From Nocardioidaceae bacterium (GTDB lineage Bacteria > Actinomycetota > Actinomycetes > Propionibacteriales > Nocardioidaceae), in the NCBI GenBank assembly GCA_013696745.1, contig JACCXZ010000194.1:1-35500 (forward strand): a stretch of 35,500 nucleotides of DNA, written 5' to 3'. Of this stretch, positions 8,422 to 14,798 are shown piece by piece. The position numbers and the translations under genes are program-made. The first letter of the stretch is position 1. Every line of letters begins with the position of its first letter. The notes under the pieces were generated by a model. The model saw only the letters and a program-made list of their open reading frames with translations. It did no database searches and was not told the origin of the DNA.

Positions 8422-9696
8422 TCAGCTCAGATCGGCTGCGAGGAAGGCGGCGTAGTCGGGTTCGATCGTGGCACCGGGGCCGACCCGGCCGGCCACCGCG
8501 TCGAGGGTCTTGAGCCCGTCACCAGTGTTGAAGACCACGGTCTCCGCCTCGGGGTCGAGCTGCCCGGCGTCCACCAGCTTCTTCAGCGTCGCGACCGTCA
8601 CCCCGCCTGCCGTCTCGGCGAAGATTCCCTCGGTGCGAGCGAGCAGGGCGATGCCCGCCCGTACCTCCTCGTCGGTGACGTCCTCGAGCGCCCCGTCCGT
8701 ACGGCGAACGGTGTCCAGCACGTACGGCCCGTCGGCGGGATTGCCGATGGCCAGAGACTTGGCGATCGTGGCCGGCTTCACCGGTCGCACCACGTCGTGG
8801 CCCTGCTTGAAGGCAGTCGACACGGGCGAGCACCCCTGCGCCTGGGCGCCAAAAATCCGGTACGGGCTGTCCTCGACGAGGCCGAGTGACACCAGCTCGC
8901 CGAAGCCCTTGTCCACCTTGGTGAGCTGAGACCCGGACGCGACGGGGATGACCACCTGGTCCGGCAGTCGCCAGCCCAGCTGTTCGGCCACTTCGTAACC
9001 CAGGGTCTTGGAGCCCTCCGCGTAGTATGGGCGGACGTTGACGTTCACGAACGCCCAGTCCTCCTGCTCGCTGGCGATCTCCTGGGCGAGCTTGTTGACG
9101 TCGTCGTAGCTCCCACGGACCGCGACGAGTGTGCCGCCGTAGACGGCCGTCGTGACGACCTTCGGGCGCTCGAGGTCCTCGGGGATGAGCACCACGCTCC
9201 TGATTCCGGCCCGCGCGGCCGCCGCGGCCACGGCGTTGGCGAGGTTGCCGGTCGAGGGACAGGCGAGGACCTTCATGCCCAGCTCCCGGGCAGCGCTCAG
9301 GGCCACTGCGACGACCCGGTCCTTGAAGGAGTGGGTCGGGTTGCCCGAGTCGTCCTTGACCCACAGCTTCGCGAGACCGAGCTCGCGAGCGAGATTGTCG
9401 GCGCGCACGAGCCGGGTGCCGCCGGGGTCCATGGTGCGAAAGCTGCCTACGTCGGCGGGTACCGGCAGCAGCGGCTGGTAGCGCCAGATGCTGCGGGGGC
9501 CGGCCTCGATCTGCTCCCGGGTGACAGACGGGAACGCGTACCCGACCTCGAGCGGACCGAAGCACTCCAGACAGGCGTAGTGCGGTCCGAGCTCGGCGCT
9601 GGCGCCGCAGGCGCGACATCGCAGGTGGGTTGCGTTGCCGAAAGCGCCCGCACGCACACTCCCGGCGGTACGGTGCGTCGCAGTGTCGATGCTCAC
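8422..9696 (-). CDS. thrC: Threonine synthase
   Basis: A 424-aa pyridoxal-phosphate enzyme that converts O-phosphohomoserine to threonine. The cofactor lysine is K125 in NPTHSFKDR, followed by the PLP/phosphate region ACPSTGNLANAVAAAAARAG; VIPVASGSQLTKVDKGF and NTGDGLKTLD complete the fold-type II pattern. The N-terminus carries a zinc-ribbon-like pair CRAC and CLEC (C27, C30, C42, C45), seen in many threonine synthases of this class. The start is GTG at 9696 with AGGAGG four bases upstream. The leader contains a SAM-I riboswitch whose 3' strand abuts that ribosome-binding site, so SAM is expected to lower expression. No hom or thrB gene is adjacent. Confidence 0.95.
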   Translation of the reverse strand: MSIDTATHRTAGSVRAGAFGNATHLRCRACGASAELGPHYACLECFGPLEVGYAFPSVTREQIEAGPRSIWRYQPLLPVPADVGSFRTMDPGGTRLVRADNLARELGLAKLWVKDDSGNPTHSFKDRVVAVALSAARELGMKVLACPSTGNLANAVAAAAARAGIRSVVLIPEDLERPKVVTTAVYGGTLVAVRGSYDDVNKLAQEIASEQEDWAFVNVNVRPYYAEGSKTLGYEVAEQLGWRLPDQVVIPVASGSQLTKVDKGFGELVSLGLVEDSPYRIFGAQAQGCSPVSTAFKQGHDVVRPVKPATIAKSLAIGNPADGPYVLDTVRRTDGALEDVTDEEVRAGIALLARTEGIFAETAGGVTVATLKKLVDAGQLDPEAETVVFNTGDGLKTLDAVAGRVGPGATIEPDYAAFLAADLS

Positions 9697-9708
9697 GAGG
9701 CCTCCTGG

Positions 9709-9857
9709 TCATCTTCCCCGCGGGCGGATCTCGCCGCGGGACGGACGTGGCACCGTGACCGCCGATGGCCTCGTCCCCAAAAGGACATTGCTGGTCAAGA
9801 TCGGTGGCGGGTTGCCGGGGCTTCAGCGGGCCGTGTCCCTCTGCCCCTCGTGATGAA
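9709..9857 (-). promoter_or_regulatory. SAM-I (S-box) riboswitch in the thrC leader
   Basis: Reading the minus strand, P1 starts with TTCATC (9857-9852). P2 is GGGGC paired with GCCCC around the conserved AGAGGGACACGGCCCG core. Next comes TGAAGCC..GGCAACC, then a long P3 (CCGCC with GGCGG), the J3/4 strand GGTGCCACGTCC (consensus GGTGCTAAATCC, pseudoknot-side bases conserved), and P4 (CCCGCGG with CCGCGGG). The closing GATGA (9713-9709) pairs with TCATC. This is the order of elements known for the S-box aptamer. The thrC AGGAGG lies two bases beyond P1, with no room for a separate terminator, so translational control is inferred. Its gene is thrC rather than the usual methionine-pathway target. 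Confidence 0.85.
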
Positions 9858-9864
9858 CGCCATC

Positions 9865-9892
9865 ATCGTAGGGAGACGGCACCTGCCGTCAC
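9865..9892 (-). promoter_or_regulatory. thrC promoter with embedded palindrome
   Basis: The minus strand shows -35 GTGACG (9892-9887), a 16-bp spacer and -10 TACGAT (9870-9865), placing the start at about 9858, exactly at riboswitch P1. A perfect 16-bp palindrome GACGGCAGGTGCCGTC (9890-9875) overlaps the -35 and most of the spacer, so a repressor may also act here. Confidence 0.6.
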
Positions 9893-10121
9893 GAACCTGG
9901 TGTCCAACAAGTAAGACGATAGTCCGCAATATGGATGGTCTGCCAGGGCGGCTGACCGGAGACCGCGTGGAGCTGGCCGTCTACCCCGAGCCGGCAGCCG
10001 TCGTGCTGACCGTGCGCTCGGCCGGCACGGAGGGGCGGGCTCGGCCCCCGGCTGTTGCGGCATCGCACCAACGCGCCCTGCCAGGACGGCGGCACGACGG
10101 GCCGGGTGTGACCGGGCCTAG
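9893..10121. other. Interval without a supported gene
   Basis: A 69-aa frame (9931-10140, plus strand) starts 7 bases after GATAGT and could be a leaderless gene, but its C-terminal half is Arg/Pro/Gly-rich and overlaps the decayed hydrolase region that follows. I see no family signature and regard it as probably non-coding or a remnant. Confidence 0.4.
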
Positions 10122-10511
10122 GCCGACGACATCATCCTGATCGGCAGCCCCACCGCCGGCGACGCCGACCATGCCGAGGACCACGTGTGGGTCGGCTCGG
10201 CCGCCGCGACCCGATCACTTTCCTGGGAGGCCAGGGCTGGGTCGACCTCAGCGATGTGAGCCTGGGCAACGACCCGGCCGAGGACGACTTCGGAGCCGGT
10301 GCACGACCTGCACCGACGACGGCAGCGCCTGGTCCTATGACGGCAACGGGCGGGCCGAGGTGGCACCCGGACGCCCGACGGACGCAGCCGAGGTCCTCGA
10401 GACAGCGCTCATCGGGACGGACTGGGCCATCACGGGCTCCGACCGGCGGCCGAGCGGTCGCCTCACCGTCCGGGCGGAGCAGGCGGGTACGCGCTCAAGG
10501 TCGACGCCTAG
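10122..10511 (+). pseudogene. Decayed alpha/beta-hydrolase (DUF1023-like) and following gene remnant
   Basis: Three pieces lie in three frames. Piece 1 (from 10122) reads ADDIILIGSPTAGDADHAED then HVWVGSAA. Piece 2 (from about 10205, shifted) reads DPITFLGGQGWVDLSDVSLG then NDPAEDDFGAG. Together these match what I recall of the C-terminal half of actinobacterial DUF1023 alpha/beta hydrolases (catalytic Asp and HVW regions). Piece 3 (from about 10300) reads DDGSAWSYDGNGRAEVAP and TALIGTDWAITGSDRRPSG, then shifts frame near 10481 to end GGYALKVDA followed by TAG (10509-10511). It resembles the tail of a small lipoprotein often encoded after such hydrolases. No intact N-terminal half was found upstream, so this is a 5'-truncated, frameshifted remnant. 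Confidence 0.55.
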
Positions 10512-10629
10512 CCGTCCGTTCGTGCTCATGCAGGTGTTCGGTCCGTGCATGGACGCCAGTGAGGAGCAGCGCGCCCGTACGACAGCACGGCGCCGGAGGA
10601 CATCAGGCTCGCCTGAGTGGCGGAGCTCC

Positions 10630-10635
10630 CATACT
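10630..10635 (+). promoter_or_regulatory. Putative -10 box of a leaderless gene
   Basis: CATACT ends 6 bases before the GTG at 10642, the spacing expected when transcription begins at the start codon. There is no ribosome-binding site in between. Confidence 0.45.
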
Positions 10636-10641
10636 GGGCGG

Positions 10642-11124
10642 GTGCACCGTGTCAGCCGCGCCGCCCTGCGGGCCGGCGTCAACTGGGTCAACGGCTCGAC
10701 CCTCCTGGGCCTGGGCATCGCCCGCGTCGGACGCGCTGACCTGCACCGCGACGGCCAGCGCCGGTGGCACGCGGCCGGCTACCGCGGTCCCAACTCCTCG
10801 CGGGTCTTCACCGTCGGCAACGTGATCCTGCACAAGCACGATCCTGACTACCTCGACTGCCGGCCCGAGCTGCTGCGCCACGAGACTGCTCATTGCACCC
10901 AGTGGGCCGGCTTCGGACCGGTGTTCGTCCCGGTCTACTACCTCGAGTGCGCGATCAGCTGGCTGCTGACCGGCGATGCAGCGAACGGCAACGCCTTCGA
11001 GGTGGGCGCCGGGCTGCGTCGGGGTGGCTACCGGTCCCCGGCCCTGCAGCGACGCCGCCCGCGCGGTTTCCCAGGGTCCCCTGGTAAACCGCACTGCCCA
11101 TGGGATGCAACCCATGGGCAGTGA
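10642..11124 (+). CDS. Small HExxH-motif protein of unknown function
   Basis: A 160-aa protein starting at GTG 10642. Its core holds LLRHETAHCTQWAGFGPVFV, an HExxH zinc-metallopeptidase-like motif (HETAH), followed by a hydrophobic stretch VYYLECAISWLLTG that could touch the membrane. An upstream region with Gly/Arg (VGRADLHRDGQRRW) and VFTVGNVILHKHDPDYLD is also ordered. The related pattern LLRHE..H..Q occurs in small actinobacterial proteins of unknown role. The last 20 or so codons are read through the 80-bp repeat (copy 2), ending HCPWDATHGQ, so the native C-terminus was probably replaced or extended by the element. Proteolytic activity is not established. Confidence 0.65.
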   Translation: MHRVSRAALRAGVNWVNGSTLLGLGIARVGRADLHRDGQRRWHAAGYRGPNSSRVFTVGNVILHKHDPDYLDCRPELLRHETAHCTQWAGFGPVFVPVYYLECAISWLLTGDAANGNAFEVGAGLRRGGYRSPALQRRRPRGFPGSPGKPHCPWDATHGQ

Positions 11125-11142
11125 CGACGTGCCATGGGGAGT
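11063..11142 (-). repeat. 80-bp dispersed hairpin element, copy 2 (inverted)
   Basis: Inverted copy of the element at 324-403. On the plus strand: GCGGTTT; the palindrome CCAGGGTCCCCTGG (11071-11084); TAAACCGC; a 12-bp-stem hairpin with a 6-nt centre (11093-11122, arm ACTGCCCATGGG); and the half-site TGCCATGGGGAGT (11130-11142). The half-site to stem spacing is 20 bp in both copies. Here GCGGTTT and AAACCGC also pair, which lengthens the second hairpin. It sits between convergent genes, where it could end transcription from both sides. Confidence 0.85.
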
Positions 11143-11166
11143 GCGAAATGTCGGCTGCACCGAGCG

Positions 11167-11997
11167 TCAGACACCGAGCCGTGACGCCAGATCATCGAGG
11201 AACGCCACCAGCCCGTCCGGCCCGTCAACCACGAGGTCGGCGTGCCCGGCCATCTGTCCCTGCTCGCCTGACACCGAGCAGATCCGCAGGCCGGTCGTAC
11301 CGGTGCCGTCGTCACGCAGCTCCGCGACGACGTCGAAGGCCGGGATGTCGCCTAGGTCGTCGCCCCCGAAGACCACGCACCGTGCCCCGACCTCGTCGAC
11401 GAGGCTGCGTAGCGCGGCACCCTTGTCCATGCCCTGCGCCCGAATCTCGATGATCTGCCGGCCGGGCTCCACGACCAGCTGGTGCCGCTCGGCCAGGTGC
11501 TTCAACGGACCCACGAGTCGGTCGTACGCTCCCTGCGGATCCGGCAGCCGGCGCACATGGACGCCGAGTGCGCGACCCTTCTCCTCGATGTGAGCACCCG
11601 CCAGTTCGAGCCCGGCGAGCAGCACGGGCAGTTCCTCGCGGACCGCTGCGATGCCGTCAGGTGGAGGCGGCTCCACGTGCTGGCCGGTGGTGGCATCCCA
11701 CCGCTCGACGCCGTACTGTCCCAGCACCACGAGGTTGTCCAGTCCGGCTGTTCCCTCGAAGCCGCCGAGCTCGACCACCGTGCGCACCGGGCGTCCGGTC
11801 ACGACCGCCACCTGTGCGACCCGATGACCGACACGACCCAGTACAGCCCCCACCTCGGGGTGGGCGTACGCCGATTCCGGATCATCGGTGATCGGCGACA
11901 GCGTCCCGTCGAAGTCGAAGGCGAGCAGGGCGGTCTCGGGGTACGTGAGCAGCTGATCCCAGGCGAGCAGGGCCTGCCCCTGCAAGTCGTACGTCAC
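11167..11997 (-). CDS. otsB: Trehalose-6-phosphate phosphatase
   Basis: A 276-aa HAD-superfamily phosphatase that dephosphorylates trehalose 6-phosphate, the second step of the OtsAB route. Motif I is FDFDGTLSP (nucleophile D28, acid D30), motif II VVTGRP, and motif IV FGGDDLGDIPAF; the trehalose-phosphatase-type LGQYGVERWD and KGAALRSLV segments lie between. The start is GTG at 11997. Its partner otsA lies 2.8 kb away on the opposite strand. It is 10 bp downstream of the VirR-like gene and may be co-transcribed with it. Confidence 0.93.
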   Translation of the reverse strand: MTYDLQGQALLAWDQLLTYPETALLAFDFDGTLSPITDDPESAYAHPEVGAVLGRVGHRVAQVAVVTGRPVRTVVELGGFEGTAGLDNLVVLGQYGVERWDATTGQHVEPPPPDGIAAVREELPVLLAGLELAGAHIEEKGRALGVHVRRLPDPQGAYDRLVGPLKHLAERHQLVVEPGRQIIEIRAQGMDKGAALRSLVDEVGARCVVFGGDDLGDIPAFDVVAELRDDGTGTTGLRICSVSGEQGQMAGHADLVVDGPDGLVAFLDDLASRLGV

Positions 11998-12007
11998 ATC
12001 ACCAGTG

Positions 12008-12589
12008 TCACAGGTCGCCGGTGAGTATGACTGTCAGACGGTCCAGGCGCATCGGGTCGACGGCCGGCATGACCCGCTGGGTGCCGAGGTCACCGGCGAG
12101 GAGCTCGGCCTGGCCCAGTAGCCGCTGCGGGTAGTAGACGGTGCTCTGCGGGATGTCGCCGTACCAGTCGTCGGTGCCGACGACGTCCCACCCCGATCCG
12201 CCGAGCTTGTCGGCTGCTTCGGCCGCTAGACCGGTGATGGTGGAGTTGTTGAAGACCTCGACGTAGGCGCGCGGCTTGGCGGCCCGGTACTCGGCCTTTT
12301 CGGCCGGCTTTTCGGCCAGCTTCTCGGCCAGCTTCTCGACCGGCTCTTGCGCCGGCTTCTCGGCCGGCTTGGTGGTGGGCCGCTCGTCTGGCGGTGACTT
12401 CAGCGGTGTCTCCGACTGCTGCGGGGTCTGGGGCGTCGACGTGGGAAACGAACCGCCGGCCGCCTGCTTGGTGCGGTCCGGGCTGGCGGTGATGAGGAAC
12501 CCCAGCACGGCAATGGCGACCACCAGCACGCTGCCCAACAGCGTCCAGGACGGTGTCGCACGTCCGCGGCGCCGCACCTGTTCGCTCAT
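12008..12589 (-). CDS. VirR-like LytR_C domain membrane protein
   Basis: A 193-aa protein with a short cytoplasmic N-terminus, one membrane helix (LLGSVLVVAIAVLGFLITA, about 20-38), a periplasmic Pro/Lys/Glu linker with imperfect repeats of EKPAEK/EKLAEK, and a C-terminal LytR_C domain (YVEVFNNSTITGLAAEAADKL ... YPQRLLGQAELLAGDLG). With DUF3263 directly upstream, the pair matches, from memory, Rv0430-Rv0431 of M. tuberculosis, where Rv0431 (VirR) limits release of membrane vesicles and affects cell-wall integrity. The ATG at 12589 shares a base with the DUF3263 stop (TGATG), so translation is coupled. The function here is inferred from that synteny. Confidence 0.82.
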   Translation of the reverse strand: MSEQVRRRGRATPSWTLLGSVLVVAIAVLGFLITASPDRTKQAAGGSFPTSTPQTPQQSETPLKSPPDERPTTKPAEKPAQEPVEKLAEKLAEKPAEKAEYRAAKPRAYVEVFNNSTITGLAAEAADKLGGSGWDVVGTDDWYGDIPQSTVYYPQRLLGQAELLAGDLGTQRVMPAVDPMRLDRLTVILTGDL

Positions 12590-12900
12590 CAGAGCTCGAT
12601 GCCCAACCGACGCGCCGAGCGGGCCTTCTGCCGCGCCATCCGCAAGCGTCGCAGCCGCTTCACCAGCAACGGGTCGTACGCCAAGGCCGCCTCGCGGTCG
12701 ATGAGCACGTTGAGCACCTGGTAGTAACGGGTGGCGGACATGTCGAACTTCTCGCGGATCGCCTGCTCCTTGGCGCCGGCGAACTCCCACCAGCTGCGCT
12801 CAAAGCTCAAGATGTCCTGGTCCCTGCTCGACAACGTCTCAGCCGCCCGGGCAGCCGAACCGGAGGTGATGACCGTGCCGGCGACATCCTGTTGGCTCAC
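12589..12900 (-). CDS. DUF3263 family protein
   Basis: A 103-aa protein with the DUF3263 pattern: FERSWWEFAGAKEQAIREKF, TRYYQVLNVLID and ALAYDPLLVKRLRRLR. The middle part looks like a small helix-turn-helix (sigma-70 region-like) fold with a basic C-terminus, so nucleic-acid binding is plausible but unproven. The start is GTG at 12900, with GGAG seven bases before it. It is coupled to the VirR-like gene, as in many actinobacteria. Confidence 0.9.
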   Translation of the reverse strand: MSQQDVAGTVITSGSAARAAETLSSRDQDILSFERSWWEFAGAKEQAIREKFDMSATRYYQVLNVLIDREAALAYDPLLVKRLRRLRMARQKARSARRLGIEL

Positions 12901-13048
12901 AGCGTTGCTCCTGCTCTCCTACCACGGGTACGTCGACCTCGCGTGACCGACCGGCCTTCATGCTAGGCCAGAACCACAACGATGTCATTCACCCTCTGGG
13001 CGGTTTCCGCAGAGCGATCCGGTGCTCCGGCGGCGCTGCACGTCGGTC

Positions 13049-13075
13049 CGTGACACTGTGGCGAGGACCGTCACG
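13049..13075 (+). promoter_or_regulatory. Possible operator upstream of the MarR gene
   Basis: A 6-bp inverted repeat, CGTGAC (13049-13054) and GTCACG (13070-13075), ends 20 bp before the MarR start, a position that would suit autoregulation. It is short and could be chance. Confidence 0.3.
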
Positions 13076-13095
13076 CGGTCGGACTGGAGGAGTCG

Positions 13096-13623
13096 GTGAG
13101 TGGGTCAACGAGTAGGCAATCGACGACGCAACGACCGGACGTCGAACCGTCCGGGCCGCAGGGGTCCCCCGACAGCGTGACGATCATGGAGCTGCTCGAG
13201 CGATTCAACGTGCAGGCGGACCATTTCGTGGCCGCGGCCGGCGAAGCGCGCGACCTGAACCGCAGCGACCTCCGGGCGCTGTCCGCGATGCGGGCCGCGC
13301 GCACCGAGGGAGCCACCGCCAGCCCCGGCGTCCTGGCCGCCGCCCTGGACCTGAGCACGCCGGCAACCTCGGCCCTGCTCGACCGGCTTAGCCGCTCGGG
13401 GCACGTGGTCCGGAAGCGGGCTGCAACCGACGGCCGCAGGGTCGAGCTGGAGATCACAGAATCGGCGGTCGACCTGGCCATCGAAGTCTTCGCGCCCTTG
13501 CGTAACCGTCTGATGGGGCAGATCGAGTCCTTCACAGAGCCGGAGCGAGCCGTCATTGCCCGCTTCCTCCACGTGGTCACCGAGGCGACCGCGCAGGCAC
13601 GCCAGGAGCAGAAGCGCTCCTGA
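13096..13623 (+). CDS. MarR family transcriptional regulator
   Basis: A 175-aa winged-helix regulator. After a 28-residue disordered N-terminus comes a dimerisation helix (MELLERFNVQADHFVAAAGE), the recognition helix region (LAAALDLSTPATSALLDRLSRSG) and the beta wing with HVVRKRAATDGRRVELEIT, the DxR signature of MarR proteins. The start is GTG at 13096 with GGAGG 5-6 bases upstream. It lies 48 bp before the Gfo/Idh/MocA gene on the same strand and may control it. The ligand is unknown. Confidence 0.9.
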   Translation: MSGSTSRQSTTQRPDVEPSGPQGSPDSVTIMELLERFNVQADHFVAAAGEARDLNRSDLRALSAMRAARTEGATASPGVLAAALDLSTPATSALLDRLSRSGHVVRKRAATDGRRVELEITESAVDLAIEVFAPLRNRLMGQIESFTEPERAVIARFLHVVTEATAQARQEQKRS

Positions 13624-13671
13624 TCCTCCTGGGGTCGCGCCCGTACGCCCCTGGCTGCAAGGATCGCTGCC

Positions 13672-14661
13672 ATGTCAGAGGACCGTACGCTCGAGGAGCC
13701 CGAGCAGCGCCCGATTCGCTGGGGGATCCTGGCGACCGGCCAGATCGCTCGCAACTTCGCCGATGACCTGTCGCTGCTGCCGGACGCCGAGCTGAGCGCG
13801 GTGGGGTCCCGGTCACACCAGGGGGCTGAGACGTTCGCCCACCAGCACGGTGTACGCCGGGCCTACGGGTCGTACGAGCAGCTGGCTGCGGACGCCGAGC
13901 TGGACGTGGTGTACGTGGCGACCCCACACTCGCGGCACGCCGAGGACGTCATGACGTGTTTCGAGGCGGGCAAGTCGGTGCTGTGCGAGAAGGCGCTGAC
14001 CCTGGACGCCGACACCAGCGCCGAGCTGGTGGGCGAGGCCCGGGCTCGCGGTCTGTTCTTCGCCGAGGCGATGTGGATGCGCACCATCCCGGCCATTCGC
14101 AAGGCCGTCACCATGGCGCAGGAGGGCCACTGCGGACACCTCCGCCAGGTCCGGGCAGACCTCGGTTTCATGGCACCGTACGACCCCACCAGCCGGCTCT
14201 GGGATCCCGCGCTCGGTGCGTCGGCCCTGCTCGACGTCGGCATCTACCCGTTGACGTTGGCGCACCTCGTGCTGGGTCCGCCGCTCGACGTGTCCGCCGC
14301 TGCCGTCGTGTCGCAGGCAGGGGCCGACATCAACGGTGGGGCCACGCTGACCTACGCCTCGGGTGCGGTCGCCTCGCTGTCATGGACGCAAACCGCGTGC
14401 TCCCCGGCGGGTGCCTCCATCGCCGGCGACACCGGTCGAATCGAGCTCCCGACGCGCTTTCACCACTGCGAGTCGTTCAGTTACGTGGACGCCGATCAGG
14501 TGCGCACCTTCTCCGAGCCGATCAGCGGTCGCGGCTACGTGCACGAGGCCCAGGAGGTCCACCGGTGCCTGCGCGAAGGGTTGACCGAATCTGGCTTGCT
14601 GCCGTTGGACGAGACGGTCGACATCATGCGGGTGATGGATCGCATCCGCGCCTGCTTCTGA
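13672..14661 (+). CDS. Gfo/Idh/MocA family NAD(P)-dependent oxidoreductase
   Basis: A 329-aa dehydrogenase. The N-terminal Rossmann fold begins RWGILATGQIARNFADDL, with VYVATPHSRHAEDV and VLCEKALTLD (the family's EKP motif, here EKA). The C-terminal substrate domain has LLDVGIYPLTLAHLVLG, containing the conserved DxxxYP. Members oxidise or reduce sugars, inositols or dihydrodiols with NAD(P); the EKA and DVGIYPL forms are common in the dihydrodiol/xylose-dehydrogenase-like subgroup. The substrate cannot be assigned. AAGGA lies 8-9 bases before the ATG. A hairpin follows the gene. Confidence 0.9.
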   Translation: MSEDRTLEEPEQRPIRWGILATGQIARNFADDLSLLPDAELSAVGSRSHQGAETFAHQHGVRRAYGSYEQLAADAELDVVYVATPHSRHAEDVMTCFEAGKSVLCEKALTLDADTSAELVGEARARGLFFAEAMWMRTIPAIRKAVTMAQEGHCGHLRQVRADLGFMAPYDPTSRLWDPALGASALLDVGIYPLTLAHLVLGPPLDVSAAAVVSQAGADINGGATLTYASGAVASLSWTQTACSPAGASIAGDTGRIELPTRFHHCESFSYVDADQVRTFSEPISGRGYVHEAQEVHRCLREGLTESGLLPLDETVDIMRVMDRIRACF

Positions 14662-14715
14662 CCCGCCCGACCCCGGCGCGACGCTGCGATCACGGTTAGG
14701 GTCACAGGGCACAGC

Positions 14716-14739
14716 GCCCCGGGACCGTCGTTCCGGGGC
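14716..14739 (+). terminator. Hairpin after the oxidoreductase gene
   Basis: GCCCCGGGA and TTCCGGGGC pair (one mismatch) around a 6-nt loop, 55 bases after the stop and before otsA. Confidence 0.55.
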
Positions 14740-14798
14740 ATCGGGGTCTCGGGTGGCGCGAAGGAGCATCGACCGACGATGGCGGAGTCCGACCGACC

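Noticed and set aside
9852-9868. Alternative GATGA/TCATC hairpin that could compete with riboswitch P1
   Set aside because: The upstream GATGA overlaps the predicted -10 box and would not be in the transcript.
12290-12370. Tandem DNA repeat or CRISPR-like array in the VirR-like gene
   Set aside because: Imperfect in-frame repeats encode a Lys/Pro/Glu linker; no unique spacers.
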